Shown piece after piece: positions 37,229 through 48,030 of a stretch of 64,000 nucleotides of DNA. This stretch comes from Metabacillus indicus LMG 22858 (GTDB taxonomy: Bacteria; Bacillota; Bacilli; Bacillales; Bacillaceae). The stretch is from the NCBI RefSeq assembly GCF_000708755.2, contig NZ_JGVU02000002.1, positions 1,488,001 through 1,552,000 of the forward strand, in the 5' to 3' direction. Both the position numbers and the translations under genes were made by a program. How positions within the stretch are numbered: position 1 is the stretch's first letter; each line of letters starts with the position of its first letter. The notes under the pieces are model-generated. The model saw only the letters and a program-made list of their open reading frames with translations, did not search any database and had not been told where the DNA came from.

Positions 37229-38497
37229 TTACATTTTGCTGATTAAAGCATCTCCGAACTCAGAGCATTTCACTTCTTTAGCGCCGTCCATCAAACGGGC
37301 AAAGTCGTAAGTGACAACTTTCTCAGAGATGGATTTCTCCATTGCTTCTACAACAAGCTTAGCTGCCTCATTCCAGCCTAAGTGCTCAAGCATAAGGACA
37401 CCTGAGAGAATAACAGAAGATGGATTTACTTTATCAAGACCTGCATATTTAGGAGCAGTTCCATGAGTCGCTTCGAAAATAGCATGTCCAGTTTCATAGT
37501 TAATATTTGCTCCAGGAGCGATTCCAATTCCGCCGACTTGCGCAGCAAGAGCATCTGAGATGTAGTCACCGTTCAGGTTCATCGTAGCAACTACGTCAAA
37601 CTCGCGCGGACGTGTAAGGATCTGCTGAAGGAAGATATCAGCAATGGAATCTTTAACGATGATTTTGCCTGCATCTTCAGCTTCCTGCTGAGCCTTGTTT
37701 GCAGCGTCTTTGCCGTCTTTCTCAACGATGCGGTCATATTCAGCCCAAGTGAATACTTGATCTCCGAATTCTTTTTCAGCAAGCTCGTAGCCCCAGTTTT
37801 TGAAGGCTCCTTCTGTGTATTTCATGATGTTGCCTTTGTGAACAAGTGTTACGGACTTGCGGCCTTCTTTGATTGCATAGTTGATGGCAGCACGCACAAG
37901 ACGCTGTGTGCCTTCTTCTGATACAGGCTTGATGCCGATTCCTGAAGTCTCAGGGAAACGGATTTTGTTTACGCCCATTTCATTTTTAAGGAAAGCAATC
38001 AGCTTTTCAACTTCTTCAGATCCTTTTGCATACTCAATGCCGGCATAGATATCTTCTGTATTTTCACGGAAGATCACCATGTCTGTATCTTCAGGGCGTT
38101 TGATTGGAGACGGAACACCGTTGAAGTAGCGTACTGGACGCAGGCATGTGAAAAGATCAAGCTCCTGGCGAAGAGCAACGTTCAGTGAACGGATTCCGCC
38201 GCCTACAGGAGTTGTTAAAGGTCCTTTGATTGCGATGAAATACTCGCGGATCATATCAAGCGTTTCTTCAGGCAGCCACTCGCCAGTCTGATTGAATGCT
38301 TTTTCTCCTGCAAGCACTTCTTTCCAAACGATTTTCTTTTCGCCATTGTATGCTTTGTCAACAGCTGCTTCAAGAACGCGTGAAGCTGCAGCCCAGATAT
38401 CAGGACCAATGCCGTCTCCTTCGATAAATGGAATAATCGGATCGTTTGGTACGTTAAGTACTCCGTCTGTAACTGTGATTTTTTGTCCTTGTGTCAT
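37229..38497 (-). CDS. icd: Isocitrate dehydrogenase (NADP)
   Basis: A 422-residue decarboxylating isocitrate dehydrogenase. Substrate site includes [18 protein letters not shown] with the regulatory Ser region, [26 protein letters not shown] (catalytic Lys) and [12 protein letters not shown] (metal Asp). NADP preference is expected from the family. Start ATG at 38497 follows ACAGGAGGTAACTACA. It converts isocitrate to 2-oxoglutarate. Confidence 0.97.
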   Translation of the reverse strand: MTQGQKITVTDGVLNVPNDPIIPFIEGDGIGPDIWAAASRVLEAAVDKAYNGEKKIVWKEVLAGEKAFNQTGEWLPEETLDMIREYFIAIKGPLTTPVGGGIRSLNVALRQELDLFTCLRPVRYFNGVPSPIKRPEDTDMVIFRENTEDIYAGIEYAKGSEEVEKLIAFLKNEMGVNKIRFPETSGIGIKPVSEEGTQRLVRAAINYAIKEGRKSVTLVHKGNIMKYTEGAFKNWGYELAEKEFGDQVFTWAEYDRIVEKDGKDAANKAQQEAEDAGKIIVKDSIADIFLQQILTRPREFDVVATMNLNGDYISDALAAQVGGIGIAPGANINYETGHAIFEATHGTAPKYAGLDKVNPSSVILSGVLMLEHLGWNEAAKLVVEAMEKSISEKVVTYDFARLMDGAKEVKCSEFGDALISKM

Positions 38498-38596
38498 TGT
38501 AGTTACCTCCTGTTATGTAAGTGAAATTTGTTTTTTGGAAAAATGCGCAGGGACAGGCAGCATCAGCGTATGCCGATACTGCCTCGTCCGCTTAAA

Positions 38597-39715
38597 TCAG
38601 CCGCGCTGCTCGATTGGAACGTATTTTTGCATGTCAGGGCCTGTGTAATCTGCGCGAGGGCGAATCAGGCGGTTGTTTTCGTACTGCTCAAGAATGTGTG
38701 CAAGCCATCCTGATACACGGCTGACAGCAAAGATCGGCGTGAAAAGGTCATGGTCAATTCCAAGACTGTGGTACATGGATGCTGAATAGAAATCAACATT
38801 CGGCGGAATTGATTTTTCGCTGGTTACGACCTCTTCGATTTTTGTGGACATTTCAAACCATTTTGGTTCGCCTGTCAGGTTGGTGAGCTTCTCGGACATT
38901 TCTCTGAGATGCTTGGCTCTCGGATCTCCCTGGCGATATACGCGGTGTCCGAATCCCATGATTTTTTCTTTGCGGGCAAACTTTTCGTGAAGATACGCTT
39001 CGACGTTATCCACATCGCCGATTTCCTTCAGCATCTTCATAACAGCTTCGTTTGCTCCCCCGTGAAGCGGCCCTTTTAGAGCTCCGATCGCTGCAGTGAT
39101 TCCGGAATAGACGTCTGACAGTGTCGCCACACAGACACGCGCTGTGAATGTAGATGCATTTAATTCATGATCTGCATGAAGAACGAGTGCCTTGTTGAAA
39201 GCCTCAACCGCAACACTGCTTGGCTCTTCGCCTGTCAGTGTATACAGGAAGTTTTCTGCTAAACTGGCATCTGCCTTCGGTTTAATAGGCTCAAGCCCCT
39301 TGCGGATACGTGCGAATGCAGCCACAATTGTAGGCAGTTTAGCCTGCAGACGGATCGCTTTGCGGTAGTTCGCTTCCGGATCCATGACATCGGCTTCGCT
39401 GTCAAACAGCCCAAGAAGGGAAACAGCTGTGCGGAGCGCCGCCATCGGATGCACTGACTTAAGGTCGTACGATTTAAAATGGCTGACAACCTCCTGCGGA
39501 ATTTCCGCATTCTCTGCAAGCTCTTTTTTAATCTGTGCAAGCTCTGCATGATCAGGAAGCTTTCTGTGCCACAATAAATATACAACCTCTTCGAAACTAG
39601 CATTCTCTGCTAAATCATCGATGTTATACCCCGCATATGTAAGAGTATCATCAATAATTGAACTTACGGATGAAGTAGTAGCAACTACTCCCTCCAGACC
39701 CCGTGTTGTTGTCAT
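38597..39715 (-). CDS. citZ: Citrate synthase II (CitZ)
   Basis: A protein of 372 residues from the ATG at 39715 (MTTTRGLEGVVATTS), just after AAAGGAGAGATTTAC; upstream in-frame codons lack a ribosome site. Active-site elements are LHADHELNASTF (His), KIMGFGHRVYRQGDPRA (His) and VDFYSASMYHSLGI (Asp). It condenses acetyl-CoA and oxaloacetate. First gene of citZ-icd-mdh behind the promoter at 39973-40001. Confidence 0.96.
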   Translation of the reverse strand: MTTTRGLEGVVATTSSVSSIIDDTLTYAGYNIDDLAENASFEEVVYLLWHRKLPDHAELAQIKKELAENAEIPQEVVSHFKSYDLKSVHPMAALRTAVSLLGLFDSEADVMDPEANYRKAIRLQAKLPTIVAAFARIRKGLEPIKPKADASLAENFLYTLTGEEPSSVAVEAFNKALVLHADHELNASTFTARVCVATLSDVYSGITAAIGALKGPLHGGANEAVMKMLKEIGDVDNVEAYLHEKFARKEKIMGFGHRVYRQGDPRAKHLREMSEKLTNLTGEPKWFEMSTKIEEVVTSEKSIPPNVDFYSASMYHSLGIDHDLFTPIFAVSRVSGWLAHILEQYENNRLIRPRADYTGPDMQKYVPIEQRG

Positions 39716-39972
39716 GTAAATCTCTCCTTTGCAAAAATATCCCCATTGATCCGCTCTTCTCGTCAGCAATAAAAGATAGCATTCGACAAATCCATTTTTC
39801 TTCTTATTTGCCCATTCTTCCAATTATTTAAACGACCGAGCGCTTGCTCAATACTCAAGCATTTTTAAAAAGAAAATGCTTACATTTACAGCCATTATAA
39901 GAGCCACATCGAATGTTATCTTCAATTGTGACTTAAGATGAACAAGAAGGCGTAATCATACTGCCTATATCC

Positions 39973-40001
39973 ATTATAAACAATTATCTGATTTTTGTGA
40001 A
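39973..40001 (-). promoter_or_regulatory. Sigma-A promoter of citZ-icd-mdh
   Basis: TTCACA (39996-40001) and TATAAT (39973-39978) on the minus strand, 17 bp apart. The transcript would carry a leader of about 250 bases. The spacer and -10 overlap ATAA-TTGT-TTAT, which only loosely resembles a CcpC half-site pair. Apart from this promoter and a second isolated TATAAT near 39893, the 39716-40106 stretch shows no gene. Confidence 0.6.
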
Positions 40002-40106
40002 CGAAAAGAATTTCCAGAAGCAAAAAATTTGTCAGAAAAATGATATTTAAGATGAATAATAGGTTTTCAAGGCGCCTTCTCGTATATTGTATCAGAATTT
40101 ATTATA

Positions 40107-40565
40107 TTAACCAAAAAATTTAACCGTTTGCATGGCCAGATAGGCAATGCCTGCCCCGATCAGCGGCCCGACTGCCACTCCCCCAAATAATGAAACGGCG
40201 AGAATGGTGCCAAATACAAGCGCTGTTGTAATGTGCGGATCATCCTGCAGCAGAGTCAAACCGTTTTTAGCAATCAGCGCCACAGCAATTCCTGCACCCA
40301 GGGCAATCCATGCGTAGGAGGATTTCATTGCTTCTGTCAGCTGCTTAAATCCGATATCTCCTGTGGCAATCGGGACGAGAACGGCAATCGTAATAACCGT
40401 AACCCCCCAATTTATTCCTTTCGACTGAATGTGCGGAAACAGCTTTTCATCCAGTCCGGTCAGTTTTACAGCAAGAAGAAAACCTACTGCAAACATTAAT
40501 GACTGATTTTTGGCAAGAAATCCAACGATGAATAATATGATTAAAAATAGGACAGGTTGATTCAT
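40107..40565 (-). CDS. ytwI: DUF441 membrane protein YtwI
   Basis: A protein of 152 residues from the ATG at 40565 (MNQPVLFLIILFIVGF), with AAAGGAAG six bases upstream. Four to five hydrophobic helices; family features are KNQSLMFAVGFLLA, the GINWGVTVITIAVLVPIATGDI segment and the final GPLIGAGIAYLAMQ. Function unknown; conserved in Bacillus beside citZ. Divergent from ytvI with 52 bases between the two start codons. Confidence 0.88.
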   Translation of the reverse strand: MNQPVLFLIILFIVGFLAKNQSLMFAVGFLLAVKLTGLDEKLFPHIQSKGINWGVTVITIAVLVPIATGDIGFKQLTEAMKSSYAWIALGAGIAVALIAKNGLTLLQDDPHITTALVFGTILAVSLFGGVAVGPLIGAGIAYLAMQTVKFFG

Positions 40566-40617
40566 TTCATTCTTCCTTTCCGGATTTTTCCCCAAAAGAG
40601 AAAAGGAGGGTATTTTA

Positions 40618-41730
40618 TTGAATGCACAACTGGCACATGCGGCCTTCAGAGCCCTTGCAGTCACAGCAATTATCATAGCTGCAGCTGCGTCCGTCTATTA
40701 TGTATCCGCCCTCGCTTATCCATTTATTATAGGTTTTTTATTAGCCTCTATTATAAATCCTTTTGTCGATCTGCTTGAGAGGCGGATGGTTCGCGGCGCT
40801 GCCGTGTTTTTGTCTATTGCGTGCTTAGTCATTGTCTTTGCAGGAATGGTCACACTTCTGATTGCAGAGATTGTAGCGGGTACGACTTATTTAGCTTCGT
40901 CTGTACCTGAGCATTTTAAAACGCTTGTTGTATATATAGAAACATTTACTTTAGACCGGATTCTGCCGGTTTATGAGGACTTTGCAGCGCTGTTTAATAC
41001 TCTTGATGCCTCCCAGCAAAAAACGATTCTTGCAAACATCCAGCACACCGGTGAGCAAATCGGTTCAAACGCGGCAGAATTTCTAAAAGAAATATTAGAA
41101 AACATTCCGCTTCTGATCAGCTGGCTTCCCAATGCAGCAACTGCCGCTGTCTTTTCTCTTTTAGCCGCTTTTTTTATCAGCAAAGACTGGTACAAGTTCC
41201 AGAAATTACTCAGAAAGTATCTTCCCGTCAAAGCACGAAAAAGCGGAAGATCTGTCGCAGATGACTTAAAAAAAGCATTATTTGGTTTTATAAAGGCCCA
41301 GATTATTTTGATCAGCATTACCACTGTGACCGTCCTTATAGGGTTGCTCTTATTGAGAGTGGATTATGCAATCACGATAGCTTTGATGATTGGCCTGGTC
41401 GATCTATTGCCGTACCTTGGCACCGGTCTTGTCTTTGTTCCCTGGATCATCTACTCTGCTTTCAGCGGCGAACTCCCCTTTGCTATTGGACTTGGCGCGC
41501 TGTATCTTATTATCTTAATGCAAAGGCAGCTGATAGAACCGAAAATTCTCTCTTCTACCATTGGTCTTGATCCGCTTGCTACCCTGCTTTCTCTGTTTGT
41601 CGGCTTTAAGCTGATTGGGTTTTTAGGCCTGATTGCAGGGCCGGTTGCTCTTGTCATTTTTAACGCCCTTCAGAACGCCGGGGTTTTTGAGGATGCATGG
41701 AAGTTTATTACAGGAACGAGCCGCGATTAG
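40618..41730 (+). CDS. ytvI: AI-2E-family sporulation membrane protein YtvI
   Basis: A 370-residue polytopic protein of the AI-2E/PerM family. About seven to eight membrane spans: two near the N-terminus (FRALAVTAIIIAAAASVYY, YPFIIGFLLASIINPF), a long extracytoplasmic helical region (95-165), then a bundle with LIGLVDLLPYLGTGLVFVPW (family signature) and FIGFKLIGFLGLIAGPV. YtvI is a sporulation membrane protein in B. subtilis; transport substrate unknown. TTG start at 40618 follows AAGGAGGG by seven bases. Confidence 0.88.
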   Translation: MNAQLAHAAFRALAVTAIIIAAAASVYYVSALAYPFIIGFLLASIINPFVDLLERRMVRGAAVFLSIACLVIVFAGMVTLLIAEIVAGTTYLASSVPEHFKTLVVYIETFTLDRILPVYEDFAALFNTLDASQQKTILANIQHTGEQIGSNAAEFLKEILENIPLLISWLPNAATAAVFSLLAAFFISKDWYKFQKLLRKYLPVKARKSGRSVADDLKKALFGFIKAQIILISITTVTVLIGLLLLRVDYAITIALMIGLVDLLPYLGTGLVFVPWIIYSAFSGELPFAIGLGALYLIILMQRQLIEPKILSSTIGLDPLATLLSLFVGFKLIGFLGLIAGPVALVIFNALQNAGVFEDAWKFITGTSRD

Positions 41731-41765
41731 GCCAATCGCCTGTTTTTCTCCTGCATACAGATAAG

Positions 41766-41794
41766 AAATCCCCCGAATTTTTTCGGGGGATCTT
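41766..41794. terminator. Bidirectional terminator, ytvI / FxsA gene
   Basis: AAATCCCCCGAA pairs with TTCGGGGGATCTTT with short A/T tails on both sides, between the two convergent genes. Confidence 0.8.
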
Positions 41795-41819
41795 TCTTGC
41801 CGGCAAGCTTCACCCGGCT

Positions 41820-42206
41820 CTATCTGATAATGGTGAACCGGTTTCGTTCAATCATTTTGCTGATCTGCTTCTGAAGAAGCGGTTTAAACATTTTCCTTGT
41901 GCCGGGTATGAGCAGCATAAAACCGGTTATATCGGTGACAAAGCCCGGTGTGAGCAAAAGGAGGCCGCCTGTAAGGATGCAGAGTCCGTCGAGTATCGAG
42001 TCTCCGGGAATGTTGCCCCTGCTCATTTCTCTCTGGACTTTTTGAATGGTTTCTATGCCTTGTTTTTTGGCCAGGAAGGCGCCTCCGACTCCTGTTGCAA
42101 TGATCAGCAGAATGGTCGGAATAATTCCGAGCGTTTTGCCTGAGAACAGCAAAATGCCAATCTCAAGCGCAGGGATGATGATTAGAAAAGGCAGGATATA
42201 TCTCAA
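41820..42206 (-). CDS. FxsA-family membrane protein
   Basis: A protein of about 128 residues. Start chosen as the TTG at 42206 ((M)RYILPFLIIIPALEIG), nine bases after GAGGTG; the GTG at 42218 lies in that site. Two to four helices with the FxsA signature: PALEIGILLFSG, LLIIATGVGGAFLAKKQG and LLLTPGFVTDITGFMLLIPG. In E. coli, FxsA eases phage exclusion by F plasmid; in Bacillus the role is unknown. Located downstream of pyk. Confidence 0.85.
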   Translation of the reverse strand: MRYILPFLIIIPALEIGILLFSGKTLGIIPTILLIIATGVGGAFLAKKQGIETIQKVQREMSRGNIPGDSILDGLCILTGGLLLLTPGFVTDITGFMLLIPGTRKMFKPLLQKQISKMIERNRFTIIR

Positions 42207-42277
42207 TGTGAAATTCACCTCGCGTTATGGATAAAAAGGCTTGTGCATCTAATGGAAAAGTATATGAAACACATGCA

Positions 42278-42309
42278 AAAAAGAGAAGGGGTCTGCCCTT
42301 CTCTTTTTC
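42278..42309 (-). terminator. Terminator of pfkA-pyk
   Basis: AAAAGAGAAGGG pairs with CCCTTCTCTTTT across six bases, with T-runs on the minus strand ahead of the FxsA gene. Confidence 0.85.
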
Positions 42310-42318
42310 TGTATTCAC

Positions 42319-44079
42319 TTAAAGGACGCTTGCGTGTCCTTGATAGATCGCGCCGCGTGATCCGTCTACTGTGATTTCCTGGCCGTCTTTTAAGATGGCT
42401 GTTGCGTTTTCAACGCCGACAATAACAGGAATTCCAAGGCTTAAGCCTACAACAGCAGCATGACTTGTCAAGCCGCCTTCTTCTGTAATAAGAGCAGCTG
42501 CTTTTTCAAGCGCAGGCATCATGTCGCGGTCTGTGCTTTGAGAAACCAGAATGGCTCCCTGTGTCATTTTTGCTTCTGCATCAGCCGCTGAGCTTGCCAC
42601 TACAACTTTGCCGAATGCAGTTTTGCGGCCAATGCCCTGGCCTTTAGCGATAACATCGCCGACAACATGAACTTTCATCAAGTTTGTTGTGCCTGTTTCT
42701 CCGATCGGCACACCAGCTGTGATGACAATCAGATCACCATGCTTGACTACACCTGAAAGAAGGGATTCCTGAACAGCCTGATCAAGCATTTCATCTGTTG
42801 ATGAAGACTGTTCGCCGTTGCGTGAATGTACGCCCCATACAAGAGCAAGCTTGCGTGAAACAGATTCACATGATGTGACCGCAACGATTGGAGCTTTAGG
42901 ACGGTATTTTGAGATCATGCGTGCAGTATGGCCGCTTTCAGTCGTTGCTACAATTGCAGCCGCCTGAAGGTTCAAGCCTGTATGTGCAACCGATTGTCCG
43001 ATTGCATCTGTAATTGTCATGTCAGCCTGTTCGCTGCGCTTTGCAAGGATCTGCTTGTAATCCAGTGCCTGTTCTGCACGTGAAGCGATGTTGTTCATTG
43101 TTTGAACAGCTTCAACAGGGTATGAACCGGCTGCTGTTTCACCAGAAAGCATGATTGCATCTGTACCGTCGAAAATGGCATTTGCAACGTCACTTGCTTC
43201 TGCGCGTGTAGGGCGCGGGTTGCGCTGCATGCTGTCAAGCATTTGAGTAGCTGTGATAACAGGCTTGCCTGCTGCGTTGCACTTTTTGATCAATTCTTTT
43301 TGAACAAGAGGCACTTCTTCTGCAGGAATTTCAACGCCAAGGTCTCCGCGCGCTACCATAAGGCCGTCTGATACTTCAAGAATTTCATCGATGTTGTCGA
43401 CGCCTTCCTGGTTTTCAATTTTCGGGATGATCTGGATTTGAGATGCTCCATGTTTTTCAAGCAATTCGCGGATCTCAAGAACATCTGCTGCGCGGCGCAC
43501 GAATGATGCAGCGATAAAGTCCACTCCCTGCTCAATTCCGAACACAATGTCATTTGCATCTTTTTCAGTGATTCCAGGAAGTTTTACACTTACTCCCGGC
43601 ACGTTGACGCCTTTTTTATTTTTAAGTGTTCCTGTGTTAAGGATCTTTGTTCTGATTTCACTCGCCTGTTTATTGATTTCAATTACTTCAAGACCGATCA
43701 GACCGTCATCAAGAAGAATGATTGAACCTGTATGAACATCGTCGATAAGACCTTCGTAAGAAATGGAGAACTTGTCTGCTGTACCAAGAACTTCAGTCAT
43801 AGATACCGTTACTTCAGATCCTGCCACGAGTTCAATTGCTCCGTCCTGCATAGAATGCGTGCGGATTTCCGGTCCTTTCGTATCAAGAAGGATGGCAACA
43901 TTCTTATTAAGCTTTGCAGCTGCTTCGCGGATGTTTTTGATGCGTGCTCCGTGCTCTTCAAAATCTCCGTGGGAGAAGTTCAGGCGTGATACGTTCATGC
44001 CCGCTTCCATCAATTGTGTAAGCTTCTCTACACTTTCACTTGCAGGGCCGATCGTACAAACTATTTTCGTTTTTCTCAT
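42319..44079 (-). CDS. pyk: Pyruvate kinase with C-terminal PEP-utilising-type domain
   Basis: A 586-residue enzyme. Barrel domain with [28 protein letters not shown] and the signature [16 protein letters not shown] with catalytic Lys; B domain (about 70-170); C-terminal allosteric domain. An extra domain of about 110 residues at the end carries [20 protein letters not shown], resembling the phosphohistidine domain of PEP-utilising enzymes, as in Bacillus and Geobacillus Pyk. Makes pyruvate and ATP from PEP. Start ATG at 44079 follows AGGAGGAATTTATCG. Confidence 0.97.
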   Translation of the reverse strand: MRKTKIVCTIGPASESVEKLTQLMEAGMNVSRLNFSHGDFEEHGARIKNIREAAAKLNKNVAILLDTKGPEIRTHSMQDGAIELVAGSEVTVSMTEVLGTADKFSISYEGLIDDVHTGSIILLDDGLIGLEVIEINKQASEIRTKILNTGTLKNKKGVNVPGVSVKLPGITEKDANDIVFGIEQGVDFIAASFVRRAADVLEIRELLEKHGASQIQIIPKIENQEGVDNIDEILEVSDGLMVARGDLGVEIPAEEVPLVQKELIKKCNAAGKPVITATQMLDSMQRNPRPTRAEASDVANAIFDGTDAIMLSGETAAGSYPVEAVQTMNNIASRAEQALDYKQILAKRSEQADMTITDAIGQSVAHTGLNLQAAAIVATTESGHTARMISKYRPKAPIVAVTSCESVSRKLALVWGVHSRNGEQSSSTDEMLDQAVQESLLSGVVKHGDLIVITAGVPIGETGTTNLMKVHVVGDVIAKGQGIGRKTAFGKVVVASSAADAEAKMTQGAILVSQSTDRDMMPALEKAAALITEEGGLTSHAAVVGLSLGIPVIVGVENATAILKDGQEITVDGSRGAIYQGHASVL

Positions 44080-44133
44080 TCGATAAATTCCTCCTGTATA
44101 TAGGTATGAAAACGATACCAGTCTGATTGGAAA

Positions 44134-45180
<1,047 letters not shown>

Positions 45181-45204
45181 TCACGTTACCTTTAAACCTT
45201 TCTC

Positions 45205-45232
45205 ATTATACAATAAAACCGCCTGTCCTGAA
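45205..45232 (-). promoter_or_regulatory. Promoter of pfkA-pyk
   Basis: TATAAT (45205-45210) with a weak TTCAGG (45227-45232), 16 bp apart, minus strand. It gives a leader of about 105 bases that contains the CGACA-AA-TGTCG palindrome (45164-45175). No other gene is seen in the 45094-45431 stretch apart from the acc terminator. Confidence 0.5.
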
Positions 45233-45390
45233 GGGTTTTCAGCGAATCTTTGAAAATTAAGTCAAGTAAACGCTTCCTTTTGGGATTGTCGAATAATCTC
45301 ACTCACATGAACTGGCTGTTTTTCTATGAATAACCAGATTTGGCATTCTTCATTTAAGAATTCAAGGTCTGAAAAACAGTCCTTTCAAAA

Positions 45391-45430
45391 AAAGAAACGT
45401 GCCGCCTTCCTTCCGAAGGCTACACGTTAA
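45391..45430 (-). terminator. Terminator of the accDA operon
   Basis: CGTG and GCCTTC pair with GAAGGC and CACG across GGAAG, followed by TTTCTTTTTTT on the minus strand, just downstream of accA. Confidence 0.82.
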
Positions 45431-45431
45431 T

Positions 45432-46409
45432 CTATTTTACCCCAATAATTTCCTCTGCAAACGAAACCTGGCCGATTCTTTTAAACTTTTCATAGCGGTG
45501 CTGAATCAGCTGCTCTCCATCGAGCTTTAAAAGCTCTTTCAGCGAATCATGAATGACCCCATTCATATTTTTTGCCTGTTCAGCAACATCCCTGTGGGCG
45601 CCGCCTTTTACTTCTTTGATGATTTGATCAATAACGCCCAGTTCTTTCAGATCCGGGGCCGTGATTTTCATCGTTTCCGCTGCCTTTTTGGCAAGTCCTG
45701 AATCTTTCCACAAAAGGGCAGCAGCTCCTTCCGGGGAAATAACCGAATAGGTTGAATTCTCAAGCATATGGATGTGGTTGCCGACTCCAAGAGCAAGCGC
45801 ACCGCCGCTTCCGCCCTCGCCGATAACGATGCAGATGACCGGTACGGATAACCCTGCCATTTCAAAAAGGTTCTTTGCAATGGCTTCACTTTGGCCACGT
45901 TCTTCGGCTGCTTTTCCAGGGTATGCTCCTTTTGTATCAATCAGGCAAATGATCGGACGGCCGAACTTGTCAGCCTGATGCATCAGTCTGAGTGCCTTGC
46001 GGTAGCCTTCTGGATGAGGCATTCCGAAGTTTCTGCGGATGTTTTCTTTTGTATCTTTTCCGCGCTGATGGCCAATGACCGTTACAGGGAGCCCGTTAAA
46101 CTTGGCAATTCCGCCTACGATGGCTTCATCATCCCCATAATACCGGTCACCATGAAGCTCGAAAAAGTTTGTGAAGAGCTTTTCAATATAATCAAGCGTT
46201 GTCGGACGGTTCGGATGTCTTGCAATCTGAACTCTGTCCCACGGCTGAAGATTTGTGTAAATTTCTCTCTCAAGCTTTTCAAGGCGCCCTTCAAGCTTAG
46301 AGATCTCAGCAGACAAGTCCACATCTGTACTTTCCGTAAACTGTTTCAGTTCAGAGATTTTCGCCCTCAGTTCTGTGACGGGCTTTTCAAATTCCAGTTC
46401 CCCTACCAT
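45432..46409 (-). CDS. accA: Acetyl-CoA carboxylase carboxyltransferase alpha subunit
   Basis: A 325-residue crotonase-fold subunit. N-terminal helical region ([20 protein letters not shown]), then the CoA-binding core with [42 protein letters not shown] and [16 protein letters not shown]. With AccD it transfers the carboxyl group from biotin to acetyl-CoA, giving malonyl-CoA. Start ATG at 46409 follows AGGAGGTGCATCTTC and overlaps the accD end by seven bases. Last gene of the proposed malic enzyme-regulator-accD-accA operon. Confidence 0.97.
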   Translation of the reverse strand: MVGELEFEKPVTELRAKISELKQFTESTDVDLSAEISKLEGRLEKLEREIYTNLQPWDRVQIARHPNRPTTLDYIEKLFTNFFELHGDRYYGDDEAIVGGIAKFNGLPVTVIGHQRGKDTKENIRRNFGMPHPEGYRKALRLMHQADKFGRPIICLIDTKGAYPGKAAEERGQSEAIAKNLFEMAGLSVPVICIVIGEGGSGGALALGVGNHIHMLENSTYSVISPEGAAALLWKDSGLAKKAAETMKITAPDLKELGVIDQIIKEVKGGAHRDVAEQAKNMNGVIHDSLKELLKLDGEQLIQHRYEKFKRIGQVSFAEEIIGVK

Positions 46410-47266
46410 GAAGATGCACCTCCTGAGGAATGAAGCTCAAGGATATTCGAAAGAGTATCCTTCATATCGAGACGGTGGATGACCGCATCAAGCTGACCGT
46501 GTTTTAATAGAAATTCTGCTGTCTGGAAATCTTCCGGCAGATCTTCTCTGATCGTCTGTTCAATAATCCGTCTGCCGGCAAAACCGATTAGCGCTTTCGG
46601 TTCAGCAAAATTGTAGTCTCCCAAAGAGGCAAAGCTTGCTGAAACACCGCCTGTTGTCGGGTGTGTCATTACAGAAATGATCAATCCGCCGTTATCACTG
46701 AACAGTTTCAGGGCAGAGCTCGTTTTGGCCATCTGCATAAGGCTTAAAACACCTTCCTGCATTCTGGCGCCGCCTGAAGCTGTAAAGATGATGAATGGAA
46801 GCTTTCTTTCATTCGCACGCTCAATCGCTCTCGTAATCTTTTCTCCAACGACTGACCCCATGCTTCCCATCCGGAAAGTGGCATCCATGACTGCAACAAC
46901 GGTCTGATTGCCGTTAATGGCTCCCTCGCCTGTTACAACCGCTTCATTCATCTTTGTTTTCTTCCGGTCTTTTTCTACTTTTTCAAGATAGCCCGGAAAA
47001 TTAAGAGGGTTTTCAGAAACCATCTCTTTATCAAACTCTTTAAATGTATGTTCATCAAATAAACTCTTAATGCGCTCTTTGGCATTCATTGTATGGTGGT
47101 GGCCGCAGTTCATGCACACGCGCAGGTTTTTATTTAATTCTTTCGTATACATAATCTTTTTACAGCTTGGACATTTTGTCATAATTCCTTCAGGCACATC
47201 GTGCTTTGCCTGATCTGAAGGAATGGATGCATATTTCTTTTTCTTTGAAAATAAATCCTTTAACAA
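46403..47266 (-). CDS. accD: Acetyl-CoA carboxylase carboxyltransferase beta subunit
   Basis: A protein of 287 residues from the TTG at 47266 ((M)[14 protein letters not shown]), seven bases after AAAGGAGG; the longer upstream frame has no ribosome site. N-terminal zinc ribbon with four Cys ([11 protein letters not shown] ... CMNCGHHH), then the crotonase-fold core ([19 protein letters not shown] and [17 protein letters not shown]). The zinc domain contacts DNA/RNA or acetyl-CoA region in homologues. Partner of accA. A 127-bp gap separates it from the upstream regulator gene. Confidence 0.96.
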   Translation of the reverse strand: MLKDLFSKKKKYASIPSDQAKHDVPEGIMTKCPSCKKIMYTKELNKNLRVCMNCGHHHTMNAKERIKSLFDEHTFKEFDKEMVSENPLNFPGYLEKVEKDRKKTKMNEAVVTGEGAINGNQTVVAVMDATFRMGSMGSVVGEKITRAIERANERKLPFIIFTASGGARMQEGVLSLMQMAKTSSALKLFSDNGGLIISVMTHPTTGGVSASFASLGDYNFAEPKALIGFAGRRIIEQTIREDLPEDFQTAEFLLKHGQLDAVIHRLDMKDTLSNILELHSSGGASSW

Positions 47267-47393
47267 ATCGCTGCCTCCTTTTCTATGAAAATGACCGGGC
47301 AATTGCCTGACCATCATCCATTTTTTTGCAGGCTGTGAATCTGCGCCGCTGATAATAAGACCGGCAGCAGGGAAGCCTTTCCGAAAAAAGATG

Positions 47394-48020
47394 TTATGCC
47401 TTATCGGCACTTTCTTTATGAGCTAGAGTGTAAAAAGATTGGAATACACGATTTTCGTCCTTGGAAAGCAGTCCGTCGATGATTTCTTCATAGACGGCTT
47501 GAGGTCCGGACTCATGTTTGGGCTGAATCAGCTTTACATACTCGCTGACAACCGTCCAGATACGGTACAGCAGAAAATTATCCGACAGTTTCATAAGCTC
47601 CGTCATGAATGCTGCATGGGCCATCGTCTCCTGCTTCAGCCTGTCTCTCAGTTCTTTCAGTTCCGTCTCGCGGTCTTTTGCAAGCAGGACCTGCAGGGCA
47701 TTATATTCAAGAAGCTTATTCATCTCAGTAAGATCAGAAATTGCATTTTTATCCTGAAGAATAAAGGTGCCGAGAATTTCGACAAGGTCATTGTCGCGAA
47801 AATCTTTAATAAAGGTGCCTTCCCCGCGCCTTGTTTCAATGATCCCCAGGAGCTCAAGCGCCCGAAGCGCTTCTCTGACAGAGGACCGTCCTGCCTGCAG
47901 ACGTTCGGCAAGCTCGCGTTCAGATGGAATCTTATCGCCCGCAGCGAGCCCGTCTTCTTTGATGATCGACCTGATTTCGCGAAGAATTTCGATATATACT
48001 TTAGGTTTAGATGCACTCAT
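47394..48020 (-). CDS. GntR/FadR-subfamily transcription regulator
   Basis: A 208-residue regulator. N-terminal winged helix (residues 8-75) with the GntR signature [33 protein letters not shown]. The C-terminal all-helical FCD-like domain is degenerate. Where FCD proteins have D-x2-F-H and two more metal His, this one has HAAFMTEL and EEIIDGLL; only the last His (YTLAHKE) remains. It may therefore bind an organic ligand without metal. It sits ten bases after the malic enzyme stop and before accD. A matching palindromic operator lies in the malic enzyme leader, so it probably controls its own operon. Confidence 0.85.
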   Translation of the reverse strand: MSASKPKVYIEILREIRSIIKEDGLAAGDKIPSERELAERLQAGRSSVREALRALELLGIIETRRGEGTFIKDFRDNDLVEILGTFILQDKNAISDLTEMNKLLEYNALQVLLAKDRETELKELRDRLKQETMAHAAFMTELMKLSDNFLLYRIWTVVSEYVKLIQPKHESGPQAVYEEIIDGLLSKDENRVFQSFYTLAHKESADKA

Positions 48021-48030
48021 TGTACATCAC

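Noticed and set aside
39830-39870. cre box upstream of citZ (GCAAGCGCTCGG)
   Set aside because: Only the centre resembles cre; the outer TG and CA positions do not match.
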